Below, one piece after another: positions 7,987 through 17,324 of a stretch of 64,000 nt of DNA (its first letter is position 1; each line of letters starts with the position of its first letter). The stretch is from Shewanella khirikhana (GTDB lineage: Bacteria > Pseudomonadota > Gammaproteobacteria > Enterobacterales > Shewanellaceae): the NCBI RefSeq assembly GCF_003957745.1, contig NZ_CP020373.1, positions 1,550,001 to 1,614,000 on the forward strand. Direction: 5' to 3'. The position numbers and the translations under genes were made by a program. The notes beneath the pieces were generated by a model. The model did not search any database. It saw only the letters and a list, made by a program, of their open reading frames with translations, and was not told the DNA's origin.

Positions 7987-8906
7987 CTGGCGGCAAGAGG
8001 AGTACGAGGCGGATATGCTTTGGCGCTATGGCAAGCGACTGTGAGCTGCTGTTTATCGGTGCCAGTGACCTGCAGGCCAGGGCTTTTGCAGAGGCTCTTG
8101 CAGACCTTGCGATAGTCGAGGTGAAACGCATCGAGGCCAAATACAGCCGCTATTTGCCCCAGAGTGAGCTTAGCCGCATCAACGGCCTTGCTGGCAGCGA
8201 GATTCGTATTGATGCTGAAACCCATGGGCTGCTTCAATTCGCAGCCAACTGCTTCAGCCTTTCCGATGGGCTTTTTGATATCACCACGGCACCACTGCAG
8301 CGGCTGTGGGGCTTTGGCTCTAAACCTCATGGCCCTAATCATCATTTGCCGAACGACAGGCAAGTTCAGGCAGCCCTTGAGTGCATAGGCTTTGAGCGGC
8401 TGGTGTTTGATGCAAATACGTTGCAACTGCCTGCGGGCATGAGCCTCGACTTTGGCGGTATCGCCAAGGAGTACGCCGCTGACAGGGCATTGCTGTTGAT
8501 GGAGCGCCGCGCTAAATCACTCGGCCTTAATGTTGCTGTGCTGGTAAACCTTGGCGGTGATATCGCCGCAAGTCGTTACCCCTGGCAGATTGGGGTTGAA
8601 GGTATTAATCCTGCAAATAAGGATTTGGATAGCAGCGAAAACGCGTCCGGGCTTATTGCATTTCCCGGTGGCGGCCTTGCCACCAGTGGCGATACCAAGC
8701 GCTTTTTGCTGGTGGACGCTAAACGCATCGGTCATATTTTATCGCCCAAAACCGGCTATCCGGTTGCCAATGCGCCGCGCTCGGTTACTGTGCTGGCGCC
8801 AAGCGCCTCGGCGGCTGGGATGCTGTCGACCATGGCGATGCTTAAGGGCGAGGGGGCAGAGGTCTTTCTTCGCGGCGAAGGTTTGGTGCATTTGGTGCAG
8901 CGCTAA
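7938..8906 (+). CDS. FAD:protein FMN transferase, ApbE family
   Basis: About 322 residues from the first of several in-frame GTG codons (7938, 7953, 7968, 7983), which come one per copy of a 15-base repeat; an ATG at 8028 is also possible but would cut the conserved CFGAMASDCEL strand. ApbE features are RIEAKYSRY...SELSRIN near residue 60, the substrate-binding DFGGIAKEYAAD, and TSGDTKRF and HILSPKTGYP in the C-terminal half. ApbE enzymes join FMN through a phosphoester to Ser/Thr of extracytosolic proteins. No signal peptide is visible, which is unusual unless the product stays cytoplasmic. No classical flavinylation target lies in the window. Confidence 0.88.
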   Translation: MELSLVELNLVELSLVAGGKRSTRRICFGAMASDCELLFIGASDLQARAFAEALADLAIVEVKRIEAKYSRYLPQSELSRINGLAGSEIRIDAETHGLLQFAANCFSLSDGLFDITTAPLQRLWGFGSKPHGPNHHLPNDRQVQAALECIGFERLVFDANTLQLPAGMSLDFGGIAKEYAADRALLLMERRAKSLGLNVAVLVNLGGDIAASRYPWQIGVEGINPANKDLDSSENASGLIAFPGGGLATSGDTKRFLLVDAKRIGHILSPKTGYPVANAPRSVTVLAPSASAAGMLSTMAMLKGEGAEVFLRGEGLVHLVQR

Positions 8907-8940
8907 GCGCTGCGTCAAACAGAGCTGGAAGCACAAATAG

Positions 8941-8966
8941 AAAAGCCGCCCATAAGGCGGCTTTTT
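8941..8966. terminator. bidirectional terminator, ApbE / asnS
   Basis: AAAAGCCGCC and GGCGGCTTTTT form a 10-base-pair stem around CATAA, with a U-run on both strands, between two convergent genes. Confidence 0.9.
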
Positions 8967-9008
8967 CGTTATCGCATGATTGCTTCTACGTTATTAGCAG
9001 TTCGCTGA

Positions 9009-10409
9009 TTAGAAGTTCGCGCTACGGGGTGCACGCGGGAATGGGATTACATCACGGATGTTACCCACACCGGTCACGTAAGACACCAGACGCTCGAAAC
9101 CGAGGCCGAAACCTGCGTGTGGCACTGTGCCGTAACGGCGCAGGTCACGATACCACCAGTAATCTTCTTTCGACAGCTCCATCTCTTCGAGGCGGGCATC
9201 CAGTACGTCCAGACGCTCTTCACGCTGGGAGCCACCGATGATTTCACCGATGCCAGGCGCCAGTACGTCCATGGCCGCTACTGTCTTGCCGTCTTCGTTG
9301 AGGCGCATGTAGAAGGCTTTGATATCTTTCGGATAGTTCTTCACGACCACAGGGGCTTTGAAGTGCTCTTCGGCCAGATAACGCTCGTGCTCAGACTGCA
9401 GATCGATACCCCATTCAACCGGGTATTCGAAGGTTTTGCCGCAGTTTTGCAGAATTTCAACGGCGTCGGTGTAATCCACCTGGGCAAAGTCGCTGCTGAC
9501 GAAGTTTTGCAGGCGATCGATAACACTGCCATCTACGCGCTCGGCGAAGAACTTCATGTCATCCATACGCTCTTGAAGTACGGCGTTGAAGCAGTACTTC
9601 AGCATAGACTCGGCCAGACCGGCAATATCGTTCAGATCGGCAAAGGCCACTTCCGGCTCAACCATCCAGAATTCCGCCAGGTGACGGCTGGTGTTGGAGT
9701 TTTCGGCGCGGAAGGTTGGGCCGAAGGTGTAGATTTTAGACAGTGCACAGGCGTAGGTTTCGCCGTTCAGCTGACCAGATACGGTCAGGAAGGCTTCTTT
9801 GCCAAAAAAGTCCTGATCGTAATCTACCTTGCCGGCGTCAGTACGTGGCAGGTTTTCCATATCCAGGGTAGAGACGCGGAACATCTCACCGGCACCTTCA
9901 CAGTCAGAGGCGGTGATGATGGGGGTAGAAACCCAAATAAAACCGTTCTCGTGGTAGAAGCGGTGAATGGCCTGAGACAGACAGTTACGCACACGGGCCA
10001 CGGCACCAATGATGTTGGTACGTGGACGCAGGTGAGCCACTTCGCGCAGGTGCTCAATTGAGTGGCGCTTGGCAGCCATAGGGTAAGTGTCAGGATCGTC
10101 TACCCAGCCGGTAACTTTCACGGCAGTGGCCTGCAGTTCGAACGCCTGGCCTGAGCCTGGAGATTCCACCAGATTACCGGTCATTTCCACGGAGCAACCC
10201 GCAGTAAGCTTCAGCACTTCGTCATTGTAATTAGACAGAGCATTGGGCACTACGCCCTGAATGGCATCGAAACAGGAGCCGTCATAGACGGCGAGGAAGG
10301 AGATCCCTGCCTTGGAATCCCGACGGGTACGAACCCAACCGCGCACTGTGATTTCAGTGCCGGGGGCGAATTCACCCTTAAAAACGGATGCGATAGATGC
10401 AATGCTCAT
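9009..10409 (-). CDS. asnS: asparaginyl-tRNA synthetase
   Basis: 466 residues from the ATG at 10409, giving the family N-terminus MSIASIASVFKGEF; a longer reading to 10427 adds six residues and is less likely. An OB-fold anticodon-binding domain (about 20-100, starting TVRGWVRTRRDSKAG) is followed by the class II catalytic core with motif 2 (FRAENSNTSRHLAEFWMVEPE) and motif 3 (GFGLGFERLVSYVTG). It charges tRNA-Asn with asparagine. It stands alone, facing away from the small membrane-protein gene at 10561. Confidence 0.97.
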   Translation of the reverse strand: MSIASIASVFKGEFAPGTEITVRGWVRTRRDSKAGISFLAVYDGSCFDAIQGVVPNALSNYNDEVLKLTAGCSVEMTGNLVESPGSGQAFELQATAVKVTGWVDDPDTYPMAAKRHSIEHLREVAHLRPRTNIIGAVARVRNCLSQAIHRFYHENGFIWVSTPIITASDCEGAGEMFRVSTLDMENLPRTDAGKVDYDQDFFGKEAFLTVSGQLNGETYACALSKIYTFGPTFRAENSNTSRHLAEFWMVEPEVAFADLNDIAGLAESMLKYCFNAVLQERMDDMKFFAERVDGSVIDRLQNFVSSDFAQVDYTDAVEILQNCGKTFEYPVEWGIDLQSEHERYLAEEHFKAPVVVKNYPKDIKAFYMRLNEDGKTVAAMDVLAPGIGEIIGGSQREERLDVLDARLEEMELSKEDYWWYRDLRRYGTVPHAGFGLGFERLVSYVTGVGNIRDVIPFPRAPRSANF

Positions 10410-10560
10410 TGCTGCGCTTATCTCCAACGAAACATGTGATATAAAATTGAAAAGGAGGTTTATATTACCTTTCCGGTGGCTTTTCTCAAGCTGAAAAAGG
10501 TATGCTGTGGAATATATTCACATTCCTGTGGCAACCGCTAACAATTTTCGGAGGTGAGCC

Positions 10561-10896
10561 ATGAGTAAACTGCGAATATTCCAGCTTTTGCTGGCCGGAT
10601 TGTCGATTTTGGGCTGGGCTCTGGCTGTGTGGGCGCTGATTATTTTTGATGGTGCAAGGCCCGATACCGCCGTGGGTTACTTTCTGTCCAAGGGTGCCCA
10701 GGTGAGGCTGTTTTGGGACCCAGAGCTGACACTTCGGCTTGAGCAGGTGATTTGGATAGTTTGCGGCATCAGTTTGGTGAGCTTGCTGTTTAATGTGTAC
10801 GTGGCGCAGCACAGCCGCATGGGTTACTGGTTCAATATCCCACTTTTGCTGTTGGCATCGCTGGCGGCGGGGCTTTATGTGAGTTTCCTTATCTAG
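10561..10896 (+). CDS. small integral membrane protein, unknown
   Basis: 111 residues with three hydrophobic segments (about 6-29, 61-82, 90-110) and a polar loop with DPELTLRLEQ. A good Shine-Dalgarno (GGAGGTGAG) lies just before the ATG, which supports real translation. I do not recognise the family. It stands alone between the asnS promoter region and a repeat-rich intergenic stretch. Confidence 0.75.
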   Translation: MSKLRIFQLLLAGLSILGWALAVWALIIFDGARPDTAVGYFLSKGAQVRLFWDPELTLRLEQVIWIVCGISLVSLLFNVYVAQHSRMGYWFNIPLLLLASLAAGLYVSFLI

Positions 10897-11132
10897 CGTC
10901 AGGCTTGGGGCAGTGCTGCCACTATTGCTTTGAAGCACTGTCCTTAGAGCGCTGTTCGTTGAGCACTGTTCGTTGAGGATTGACGCTTAGCGCACTGCAA
11001 AAGCTAAGTTAGACACGTGGGCCGGAACACTTCCTTGCTTTCTTACTTCCTTCCTTATTTCCTTACTTTCCTTGCTTCCTTTATTGGCCGTTTATCTTAA
11101 CTCGCCTTTAGCTGCCATTTTGTTGGCTGTTG
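10897..11132. other. intergenic stretch with short tandem repeats and a pyrimidine tract
   Basis: 236 bases without a gene. Two 14-mers (AGCGCTGTTCGTTG and AGCACTGTTCGTTG) stand in tandem near 10947-10975. From about 11029 to 11082 the plus strand is almost all T and C in TTCCTTNC-like units. No coding potential or clear terminator is seen. Confidence 0.6.
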
Positions 11133-11753
11133 TCATCGGTCATTTTGCAGGCTGCTGTCATCGGTGATGTGGCGGCACAGCAAATCAATCATGGCGGCGG
11201 TGGCGCCCCAGATAAGCCTTCCTTGCCAGGGAATAAACACCACCTGATAGCTGTGGCCCTGGCGCACAAAGCGTTTTACCTGGCGATGCCGGGCGTTCAT
11301 AAAAAAGCGTAATGGTACATAAAAGCACTCGGCCACTTCCCCCGGATCAATTCGCATCTCAAACGGCGCTTTTACCAGTGCCAGCACTGGCGTTATCTCA
11401 AAGCCGGTAAAGGTGCGGTGGGAGGGAAATTGCCCGAGCAGCTCAAGATTATCAGCCCCAAGGCCAATTTCTTCTTCCGCCTCCCGAAAAGCGGTATGCA
11501 GCGGACTTATATCGGTTTCTTCAATCTTGCCGCCGGGAAAGCTGATTTGCCCTGGGTGGGCGCGAAGATGGGTGGGGCGGGTGGTGAATATCAGGCAGAG
11601 TTCACCGTCTCTTTCTTCAAAGGCCATTAACACAGCGGCCTTACGCGCCTTGGTTTTCAGTGGCGCCGATACAATGTCATGGCGTAATGCCTGCAGCGAA
11701 AAGTGCAGTTTAAGCTCATTGGCAGACAGTGAACGGCGACCTCGAAAGGGCAT
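11133..11753 (-). CDS. nudL: CoA pyrophosphatase-type Nudix hydrolase
   Basis: 206 residues. The Nudix box runs from GG at 74-75 to REAEEEIGL at 90-98. It is preceded by the LxxxTRPxHLRxHPGQISFPGG segment that marks the CoA-diphosphatase subgroup (NudL/YeaB). Members split CoA and its derivatives into 4'-phosphopantetheine and 3',5'-ADP. It starts two bases after pabB, the same order as pabB-nudL in enterobacteria, so the two form an operon. Confidence 0.9.
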   Translation of the reverse strand: MPFRGRRSLSANELKLHFSLQALRHDIVSAPLKTKARKAAVLMAFEERDGELCLIFTTRPTHLRAHPGQISFPGGKIEETDISPLHTAFREAEEEIGLGADNLELLGQFPSHRTFTGFEITPVLALVKAPFEMRIDPGEVAECFYVPLRFFMNARHRQVKRFVRQGHSYQVVFIPWQGRLIWGATAAMIDLLCRHITDDSSLQNDR

Positions 11754-11755
11754 GT

Positions 11756-13243
11756 TTATCCTCGGTTTTTATCGCTGAATCTCTGCTCGAGCAGCGGCAG
11801 AATACGGCTGACTTTATCGAAGGTTTCCTGATATTCGGCATCGGCCACTGAATCGGCAACCACGCCACCCCCGGCCCAGCAATACAGCTTGCCATCCACC
11901 GCCACCAGGGTGCGAATGGTAATGCTGGTGTCCATCTTGCCGTCCTGACTGATGTAGCCGATAGAGCCACAGTAGATGCTGCGCCGTGAGGGTTCAAGTT
12001 CTTCAATGATTTCCATGGCGCGGATTTTGGGGGCACCGGTAATGGAGCCGCCGGGAAAGGCCGCTTTGAGTAAATCAAAGGCGCCAAGGCCGTCGGCTAG
12101 CTTGCCGGTAACAGTGCTGACCAGGTGATGCACCGCAGGAAAGCTCTCAATCTCAAACAGTTTGGGCACCGCCACCGACCCCGGGCTTGCCACCCGGCCG
12201 ATATCGTTCCTCAGCAAATCAACAATCATCAGATTTTCGGCCCTGTCTTTGGGCGATTGGCGCAGGCAGTCAGCGTTGTTTGCATCTTCTTTCGCATCGC
12301 TTGAGCGCGGCAAGGTGCCCTTGATGGGTTTGGTTTCTACCTGACCGTCAGCAAGCTTTAAAAAGCGCTCGGGGGAGATGGACAAAATGGCGCCTTCCTC
12401 CAGCCGGATAAAGGCAGAAAATGGCCCCTTGTTGGCCGAGCGCAGCGCCAGATACGCCTGCCATTCTTCGCCCTGATAGCGAGCCTCAAACCTCTGGGTC
12501 AGGTTTATCTGATAGCAATCGCCGCTGTGAAGATAGGCCTGCACGGCGGCAAACCTGGCATCATAGTCTTCGCGGCTGATTTGACAGCCAAAGGGCGATG
12601 TGAGCGCAAAGTCCGGCGTTTTTGGGGCTGGACCTTGGCGCAGAGTTTCGATTTGAGCCAATACAGTTTCCAGGGCCGCATCGCCAAGATAGTGCAGCAA
12701 CTGCCACTGATTGGTGTGACTGTCTTTTATCAATGCCCAGTCATAAAAGCCGATGGCAGCCAGTGGCAGTGGAATATCGTCGGTAGCTATGTTCGGCAGA
12801 CGTTCAACCTTACGGCCCAGGTCATAACTGAAGGCCCCAAGGGCGCCACCGGCAAAGGGCAGCTCGCTTGATTTATGCTGTGAATACAGTGCTTGGGTAA
12901 GGGTTTGCATCAGCGCAAACGGGCACTGTCCGCCATCGATGCGCTCAGTTTGCTGAGTGTGCTGCGCTGTCTGCGTCGTCTGCGCTGTCTGCGTAGTTGC
13001 AGCTTGCAACGCTTGCGCTACGGCTAAATCACAGTGGTGTTCATATACTTTCAGGCTGGCAATGGGGTTAGCCACTATGATGTCGAAGCGGGCGTCAGGA
13101 TGATTTGCGTTGGCGGAGTCCAGCAACATGGCCCAGGGCGAGGCGGCAAAATGCGCAAAAAGTGCCTCTGTGGTATCGGTCCAGTCCAGGGTTTTTACGG
13201 CCAGTGGGGCAAAAGATGCCCGAACGGGCAGGGTAGGTAACAT
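11756..13243 (-). CDS. pabB: aminodeoxychorismate synthase component I
   Basis: 495 residues. The C-terminal chorismate-binding domain contains the PIKGT motif (VETKPIKGTLPRS), whose Lys is typical of PabB as opposed to anthranilate synthase, and later GGSITGAPKIRAMEIIEELE. With the glutaminase PabA it makes 4-amino-4-deoxychorismate for folate. An N-terminal stretch around residues 80-100 is rich in Thr-Gln-Ala, coded by short GTCTGCG-like repeats, and is absent from typical homologues as far as I can judge. It heads the pabB-nudL operon. Confidence 0.95.
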   Translation of the reverse strand: MLPTLPVRASFAPLAVKTLDWTDTTEALFAHFAASPWAMLLDSANANHPDARFDIIVANPIASLKVYEHHCDLAVAQALQAATTQTAQTTQTAQHTQQTERIDGGQCPFALMQTLTQALYSQHKSSELPFAGGALGAFSYDLGRKVERLPNIATDDIPLPLAAIGFYDWALIKDSHTNQWQLLHYLGDAALETVLAQIETLRQGPAPKTPDFALTSPFGCQISREDYDARFAAVQAYLHSGDCYQINLTQRFEARYQGEEWQAYLALRSANKGPFSAFIRLEEGAILSISPERFLKLADGQVETKPIKGTLPRSSDAKEDANNADCLRQSPKDRAENLMIVDLLRNDIGRVASPGSVAVPKLFEIESFPAVHHLVSTVTGKLADGLGAFDLLKAAFPGGSITGAPKIRAMEIIEELEPSRRSIYCGSIGYISQDGKMDTSITIRTLVAVDGKLYCWAGGGVVADSVADAEYQETFDKVSRILPLLEQRFSDKNRG

Positions 13244-13402
13244 CGATTAACCTTATTCAACTTGTGATGTAGCCCAAATATTTGCAACAGAGTATCATAT
13301 TGGCCGAAAAAGGATTAACCAAAACAAGAGGCCTGACCTGGTCGGTCTGGGTCTTCCCTATAAATAGAGCTGTCAACAAAGCTGAAAGAGTCGGAGCATA
13401 AC

Positions 13403-14938
13403 GTGTCAGAGAATCACTCGCCGGTCGTGATCAAGCAGGCCGATTTTATTGAAAGTGTTGCGGATGCACTGCAATACATCTCCTACTACCACCCTAAAGA
13501 TTTCATCGACGCCATGGCCGAAGCCTATGAGCGCGAGCAGAGCGCGGCTGCCAAAGACGCCATCGCTCAAATCCTCATTAACTCCCGCATGTCGGCCGAA
13601 GGCAAGCGTCCTTTGTGTCAGGACACCGGCATCGTCACCTGCTTTGTGAAAGTGGGTATGGGTGTGCAGTGGGACAAAACCGACATGACAGTGCAGCAGA
13701 TGGTGGATGAAGGCGTTCGCCGCGCTTACACGAACCCGGATAACCCGCTGCGCGCATCCATTGTTGCCGACCCCGCCGGTGCCCGTAAAAACACCAAAGA
13801 CAATACCCCATCTGTGGTGCATATCGACATGGTACCAGGCAACCATGTGGAAATGGCCATTGCCGCCAAGGGCGGCGGCAGTGAAAACAAGTCCAAGATG
13901 GTGATGCTGAACCCATCCGATGATATCGCCGCCTGGGTTGAAAAGACCCTGCCAACCATGGGCGCCGGCTGGTGTCCTCCTGGTATGCTGGGTATTGGTA
14001 TCGGCGGCACCGCCGAGAAAGCCGCTGTAATGGCCAAAGAAGCCCTGATGGAGAGCATCGATATCCACGAGCTGATGGCCAAAGGCGCTGAAACCGCAGA
14101 AGAAAAGCTGCGTCTGGATATTTTTGAGCGCGCCAACGGTTTGGGTATTGGTGCCCAGGGCCTGGGCGGCTTGACCACAGTGCTGGATGTGAAAATCAAA
14201 TCAGCGCCAACCCACGCCGCCTCCAAGCCGGTGGTGATGATCCCCAACTGCGCCGCGACCCGTCACGTACACTTCCACCTGGATGGCACAGGTCCTGCCG
14301 ATCTGTCACCGCCAAGCCTCAGTGACTGGCCACAAATTACCTGGGAAGTGGGCGAGAGCGTGCGCCGCGTAAATCTGGATACAGTGACTCAGGCCGACAT
14401 CGAAACCTGGAAGAGCGGTGACACCCTGCTGCTGTCTGGTAAGATGCTCACCGGCCGTGACGCTGCCCACAAGCGCATTCAAACCCTGATTGAGTCGGGC
14501 GAAGGTCTGCCGGAAGGCGTGGACTTCACCGGCAAGTTTATCTACTACGTCGGCCCGGTCGATCCGGTTGGCGACGAAGTAGTGGGTCCTGCCGGCCCAA
14601 CCACAGCCACCCGCATGGATAAGTTTACCGATCTGATGCTGGATAAGACCGGCCTGATGGGCATGATTGGTAAGGCCGAACGTGGTCCTGCCACCGTTGA
14701 GTCTATCAAGCAGCACAAAGCCGTGTACCTGATGGCCGTTGGCGGCGCTGCGTACCTGGTGTCCAAAGCCATTAAGCATGCCCGCGTGGTTGCCTTTGAA
14801 GATCTGGGTATGGAAGCCATCTACGAATTTGATGTGCAGGATATGCCTGTGACTGTGGCGGTGGACGCTCAGGGCGTGAACGCCCACGAGACCGGCCCGG
14901 CCATCTGGAAAGTCAATATCCAGAACGCCAAGGCCTGA
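13403..14938 (+). CDS. class I (iron-sulfur) fumarate hydratase
   Basis: 511 residues from a GTG at 13403, supported by CGGAGC ten bases upstream. It has the single-chain class I fumarase layout: N-terminal Fe-S domain with RPLCQDTGI, the GGGSENKS motif, GAGWCPPGMLGIGIGG, and a C-terminal beta domain with GPTTATRMDKF. It interconverts fumarate and malate in the TCA cycle using a labile [4Fe-4S] cluster. It stands alone, with a hairpin terminator 28 bases after the stop. FumA/FumB naming cannot be settled from sequence alone. Confidence 0.95.
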   Translation: MSENHSPVVIKQADFIESVADALQYISYYHPKDFIDAMAEAYEREQSAAAKDAIAQILINSRMSAEGKRPLCQDTGIVTCFVKVGMGVQWDKTDMTVQQMVDEGVRRAYTNPDNPLRASIVADPAGARKNTKDNTPSVVHIDMVPGNHVEMAIAAKGGGSENKSKMVMLNPSDDIAAWVEKTLPTMGAGWCPPGMLGIGIGGTAEKAAVMAKEALMESIDIHELMAKGAETAEEKLRLDIFERANGLGIGAQGLGGLTTVLDVKIKSAPTHAASKPVVMIPNCAATRHVHFHLDGTGPADLSPPSLSDWPQITWEVGESVRRVNLDTVTQADIETWKSGDTLLLSGKMLTGRDAAHKRIQTLIESGEGLPEGVDFTGKFIYYVGPVDPVGDEVVGPAGPTTATRMDKFTDLMLDKTGLMGMIGKAERGPATVESIKQHKAVYLMAVGGAAYLVSKAIKHARVVAFEDLGMEAIYEFDVQDMPVTVAVDAQGVNAHETGPAIWKVNIQNAKA

Positions 14939-14965
14939 TAGCCTTGACTAAAAATCCATAATTAA

Positions 14966-14997
14966 AAGGGCCCAGACACACTTGTCCGGGCCCTTGT
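14966..14997 (+). terminator. probable terminator after fumarase
   Basis: GGGCCC arms separated by a pairable AGACA/TGTCC section form a long stem followed by a short, mixed T-run. Confidence 0.65.
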
Positions 14998-15083
14998 CTT
15001 TGGATTAAGGTGTCTTTTTTGCCGGGATGGCATATCTGGCCCATGGCCACTAACAATAACAAACAGTATTGCGGACAACATCC

Positions 15084-17138
15084 ATGAAGAAATTAAGCGC
15101 TATCGCCCTGTCGCTGGCATTCGCCGGTGTTTCAAGTGCGGCTCTCGCCTCCGGCGCCGAGCCATTCACGGTTCAACATCTGGTAAAGCTCAACAAAATG
15201 CACTCGCAGGCACTGTCTCCCGACGGCAGCAAACTGGTGTATGGCCTCAAAGAAATCAATGATGATGGCAGCAGCGAGTCCAACCTGTTCCTGCTGGATT
15301 TGACCAATCCCAAAGCCGCGCCGCTGCAGCTGACCAGTGCCAAGGGCACCGAGCACGATGTGGTATTTACCGCCGATGGTAAATCCATTCTGTTTTTGGC
15401 CGGTCGCGATGGCACCAGCCAGCTGTACCGCCTGCCATTAAACGGTGGCGAAGCGGTGAAGGTGTCTGATTTGCCGCTTGATATCAATGGTATCAAGCTG
15501 TCCCCAGACGGTAGCAAGCTGGCCATGACCTTAAGAGTGTTCCCTGAGTGTGACACGCTGGAATGTTCAAAAGACAAGTTCGATGCCGAAGCCAAGCGCA
15601 AGAGCACTGGCCGCGAATACAGCCAACTGATGGTGCGCCACTGGGATACCTGGCATGACCACGCCCGCAATCACCTGTTTGTGGCCGATATCAGCGGCAA
15701 CAGCATGGGCGCCCCGGTTAACGTGACCAAGGGCCTGGATACCGAAGTGCCGCCCAAGCCATTTTCCGGCATGGAAGAAGTGGCCTTTACCAGCGACAGC
15801 CAGTATCTGGTGTACAGCGCCAAGGCACCCTCCAAAGATCAGGCCTGGACCACCAACTACGATCTGTGGAAAGTGAGCGTGAAGGGCGGTAAGACCGAGA
15901 ACCTGACCGCCAAGAACACCGCCTGGGATGCCCAGCCTGCCTTTAGCAGCGACGGCGCTTATATGGCTTATCTGGCGATGAAGCGCCCCGGTTTTGAAGC
16001 CGATCGCTATGCCATAATGCTTCGGGATCTGAAAACCGGTCAGGAAAAGGAAGTGGCGCCTCTGTGGGACAGAAGCCCATCGTCAATCCAGTTTGCCGAT
16101 GATAACCGCACCCTGTATGTGACGGCGCAGGACGTGGGTCAGGTATCGATTTTTGAAGTGAACACCCAGTTTGGCGATGTGCGTCCCATCTACAACGATG
16201 GCAGCAACAGCCTGATTGGCCTTGCCGGTGACAAGCTGGTGTTTACCCACCGCAGCCTGGTTGAGCCTGGTGATGTGTTTACCATCGGCAAAGATGGCGA
16301 TCGCCTGACCCGTTTGACCGAAGTAAACAAAGACAAACTCGCCAAAATCAAATTCGGTGAGTTCCAGCAGTTCTCCTTCAAGGGCTGGAACAACGAAACC
16401 GTACACGGCTACTGGATCAAGCCTGCCAATTATAAAGAAGGCAAAAAATATCCTGTCGCCTATCTGGTACACGGTGGTCCGCAGGGCTCCTTTGGTAACA
16501 GCTTCAGCCACCGCTGGAATGCCCAGCTGTGGGCCGGTGCCGGTTACGGTGTGGTGATGGTGGATTTCCACGGCTCTACCGGTTATGGCCAGGCCTTTAC
16601 CGATTCCATTTCCCAGGATTGGGGCGGTAAGCCACTGGAAGATCTGCAAAAAGGTCTTGCGGCGGTTGGCAGCCAGCAGAAGTGGCTGGACGTGAACAAC
16701 GCCTGTGCCCTCGGCGGCTCCTATGGCGGCTACATGATGAACTGGATCCAGGGTAACTGGAACGATGGCTTCAAGTGTCTGGTAAACCACGCGGGTCTGT
16801 TCGACATGCGCTCTATGTACCATGTGACTGAAGAGCTGTGGTTCCCTGAGTACGAGTTCGGCGGTACTTATCAAAAGAGCCGCGATCTGTACGAGAAGTT
16901 CAACCCGGTCAACTATGTTGAAAACTGGAAAACCCCAATGCTGGTGATCCACGGTGAGAAGGACTTCCGCGTACCTTATGATCAGGGTCTGGCGGCATTC
17001 AGCTTTATGCAGCGCAACGACATTCCGTCTGAGCTGCTGATTTTCCCAGACGAAAACCACTGGATCCTCAACCCTGAAAACCTGCAGCAATGGTATGCCA
17101 AGGTACTGGGTTGGATGGACCGCTGGACCGCTAAATAA
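15084..17138 (+). CDS. secreted S9-family prolyl oligopeptidase-like peptidase
   Basis: 684 residues from the ATG at 15084, which opens directly into a signal peptide (MKKLSAIALSLAFAG to about ALA). An N-terminal beta-propeller with WD40/TolB-like repeats (SPDGSKL, TADGKSI, SSDGAYM) precedes an alpha/beta-hydrolase domain from about residue 430. The catalytic triad reads Ser546 in GGSYGGYM, Asp627 in GEKDFRVP and His659 in DENHWI. It is a dipeptidyl- or acylaminoacyl-peptidase of the periplasm, likely used to break down peptides. It is monocistronic with its own terminator. Confidence 0.93.
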   Translation: MKKLSAIALSLAFAGVSSAALASGAEPFTVQHLVKLNKMHSQALSPDGSKLVYGLKEINDDGSSESNLFLLDLTNPKAAPLQLTSAKGTEHDVVFTADGKSILFLAGRDGTSQLYRLPLNGGEAVKVSDLPLDINGIKLSPDGSKLAMTLRVFPECDTLECSKDKFDAEAKRKSTGREYSQLMVRHWDTWHDHARNHLFVADISGNSMGAPVNVTKGLDTEVPPKPFSGMEEVAFTSDSQYLVYSAKAPSKDQAWTTNYDLWKVSVKGGKTENLTAKNTAWDAQPAFSSDGAYMAYLAMKRPGFEADRYAIMLRDLKTGQEKEVAPLWDRSPSSIQFADDNRTLYVTAQDVGQVSIFEVNTQFGDVRPIYNDGSNSLIGLAGDKLVFTHRSLVEPGDVFTIGKDGDRLTRLTEVNKDKLAKIKFGEFQQFSFKGWNNETVHGYWIKPANYKEGKKYPVAYLVHGGPQGSFGNSFSHRWNAQLWAGAGYGVVMVDFHGSTGYGQAFTDSISQDWGGKPLEDLQKGLAAVGSQQKWLDVNNACALGGSYGGYMMNWIQGNWNDGFKCLVNHAGLFDMRSMYHVTEELWFPEYEFGGTYQKSRDLYEKFNPVNYVENWKTPMLVIHGEKDFRVPYDQGLAAFSFMQRNDIPSELLIFPDENHWILNPENLQQWYAKVLGWMDRWTAK

Positions 17139-17161
17139 GCGAGTCTATTAACTGCTTCACG

Positions 17162-17190
17162 AAGCCGGACACCTGTCCGGCTTTTTTTTT
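17162..17190 (+). terminator. terminator after S9 peptidase
   Basis: AAGCCGGACA and TGTCCGGCTT pair around CC and are followed by nine T. Confidence 0.93.
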
Positions 17191-17324
17191 AACAAAACTT
17201 AAGTATAGTGACCCACTTGGCTGGCTCGGGCAAACAGCTGAGCCAATACGCCTAAGCCAAAGCACCTGCATAAACAACCTATAAAGCAGGTGGCCTAAAA
17301 TGGACTTTAGTCAGGAGAATTGCC

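Noticed and set aside
9117..10061. 314-codon plus-strand frame over asnS
   Set aside because: Antisense to asnS, produced by its codon use.
16083..17090. 335-codon minus-strand frame over the S9 peptidase
   Set aside because: Antisense shadow; the plus-strand protein has a full catalytic triad.
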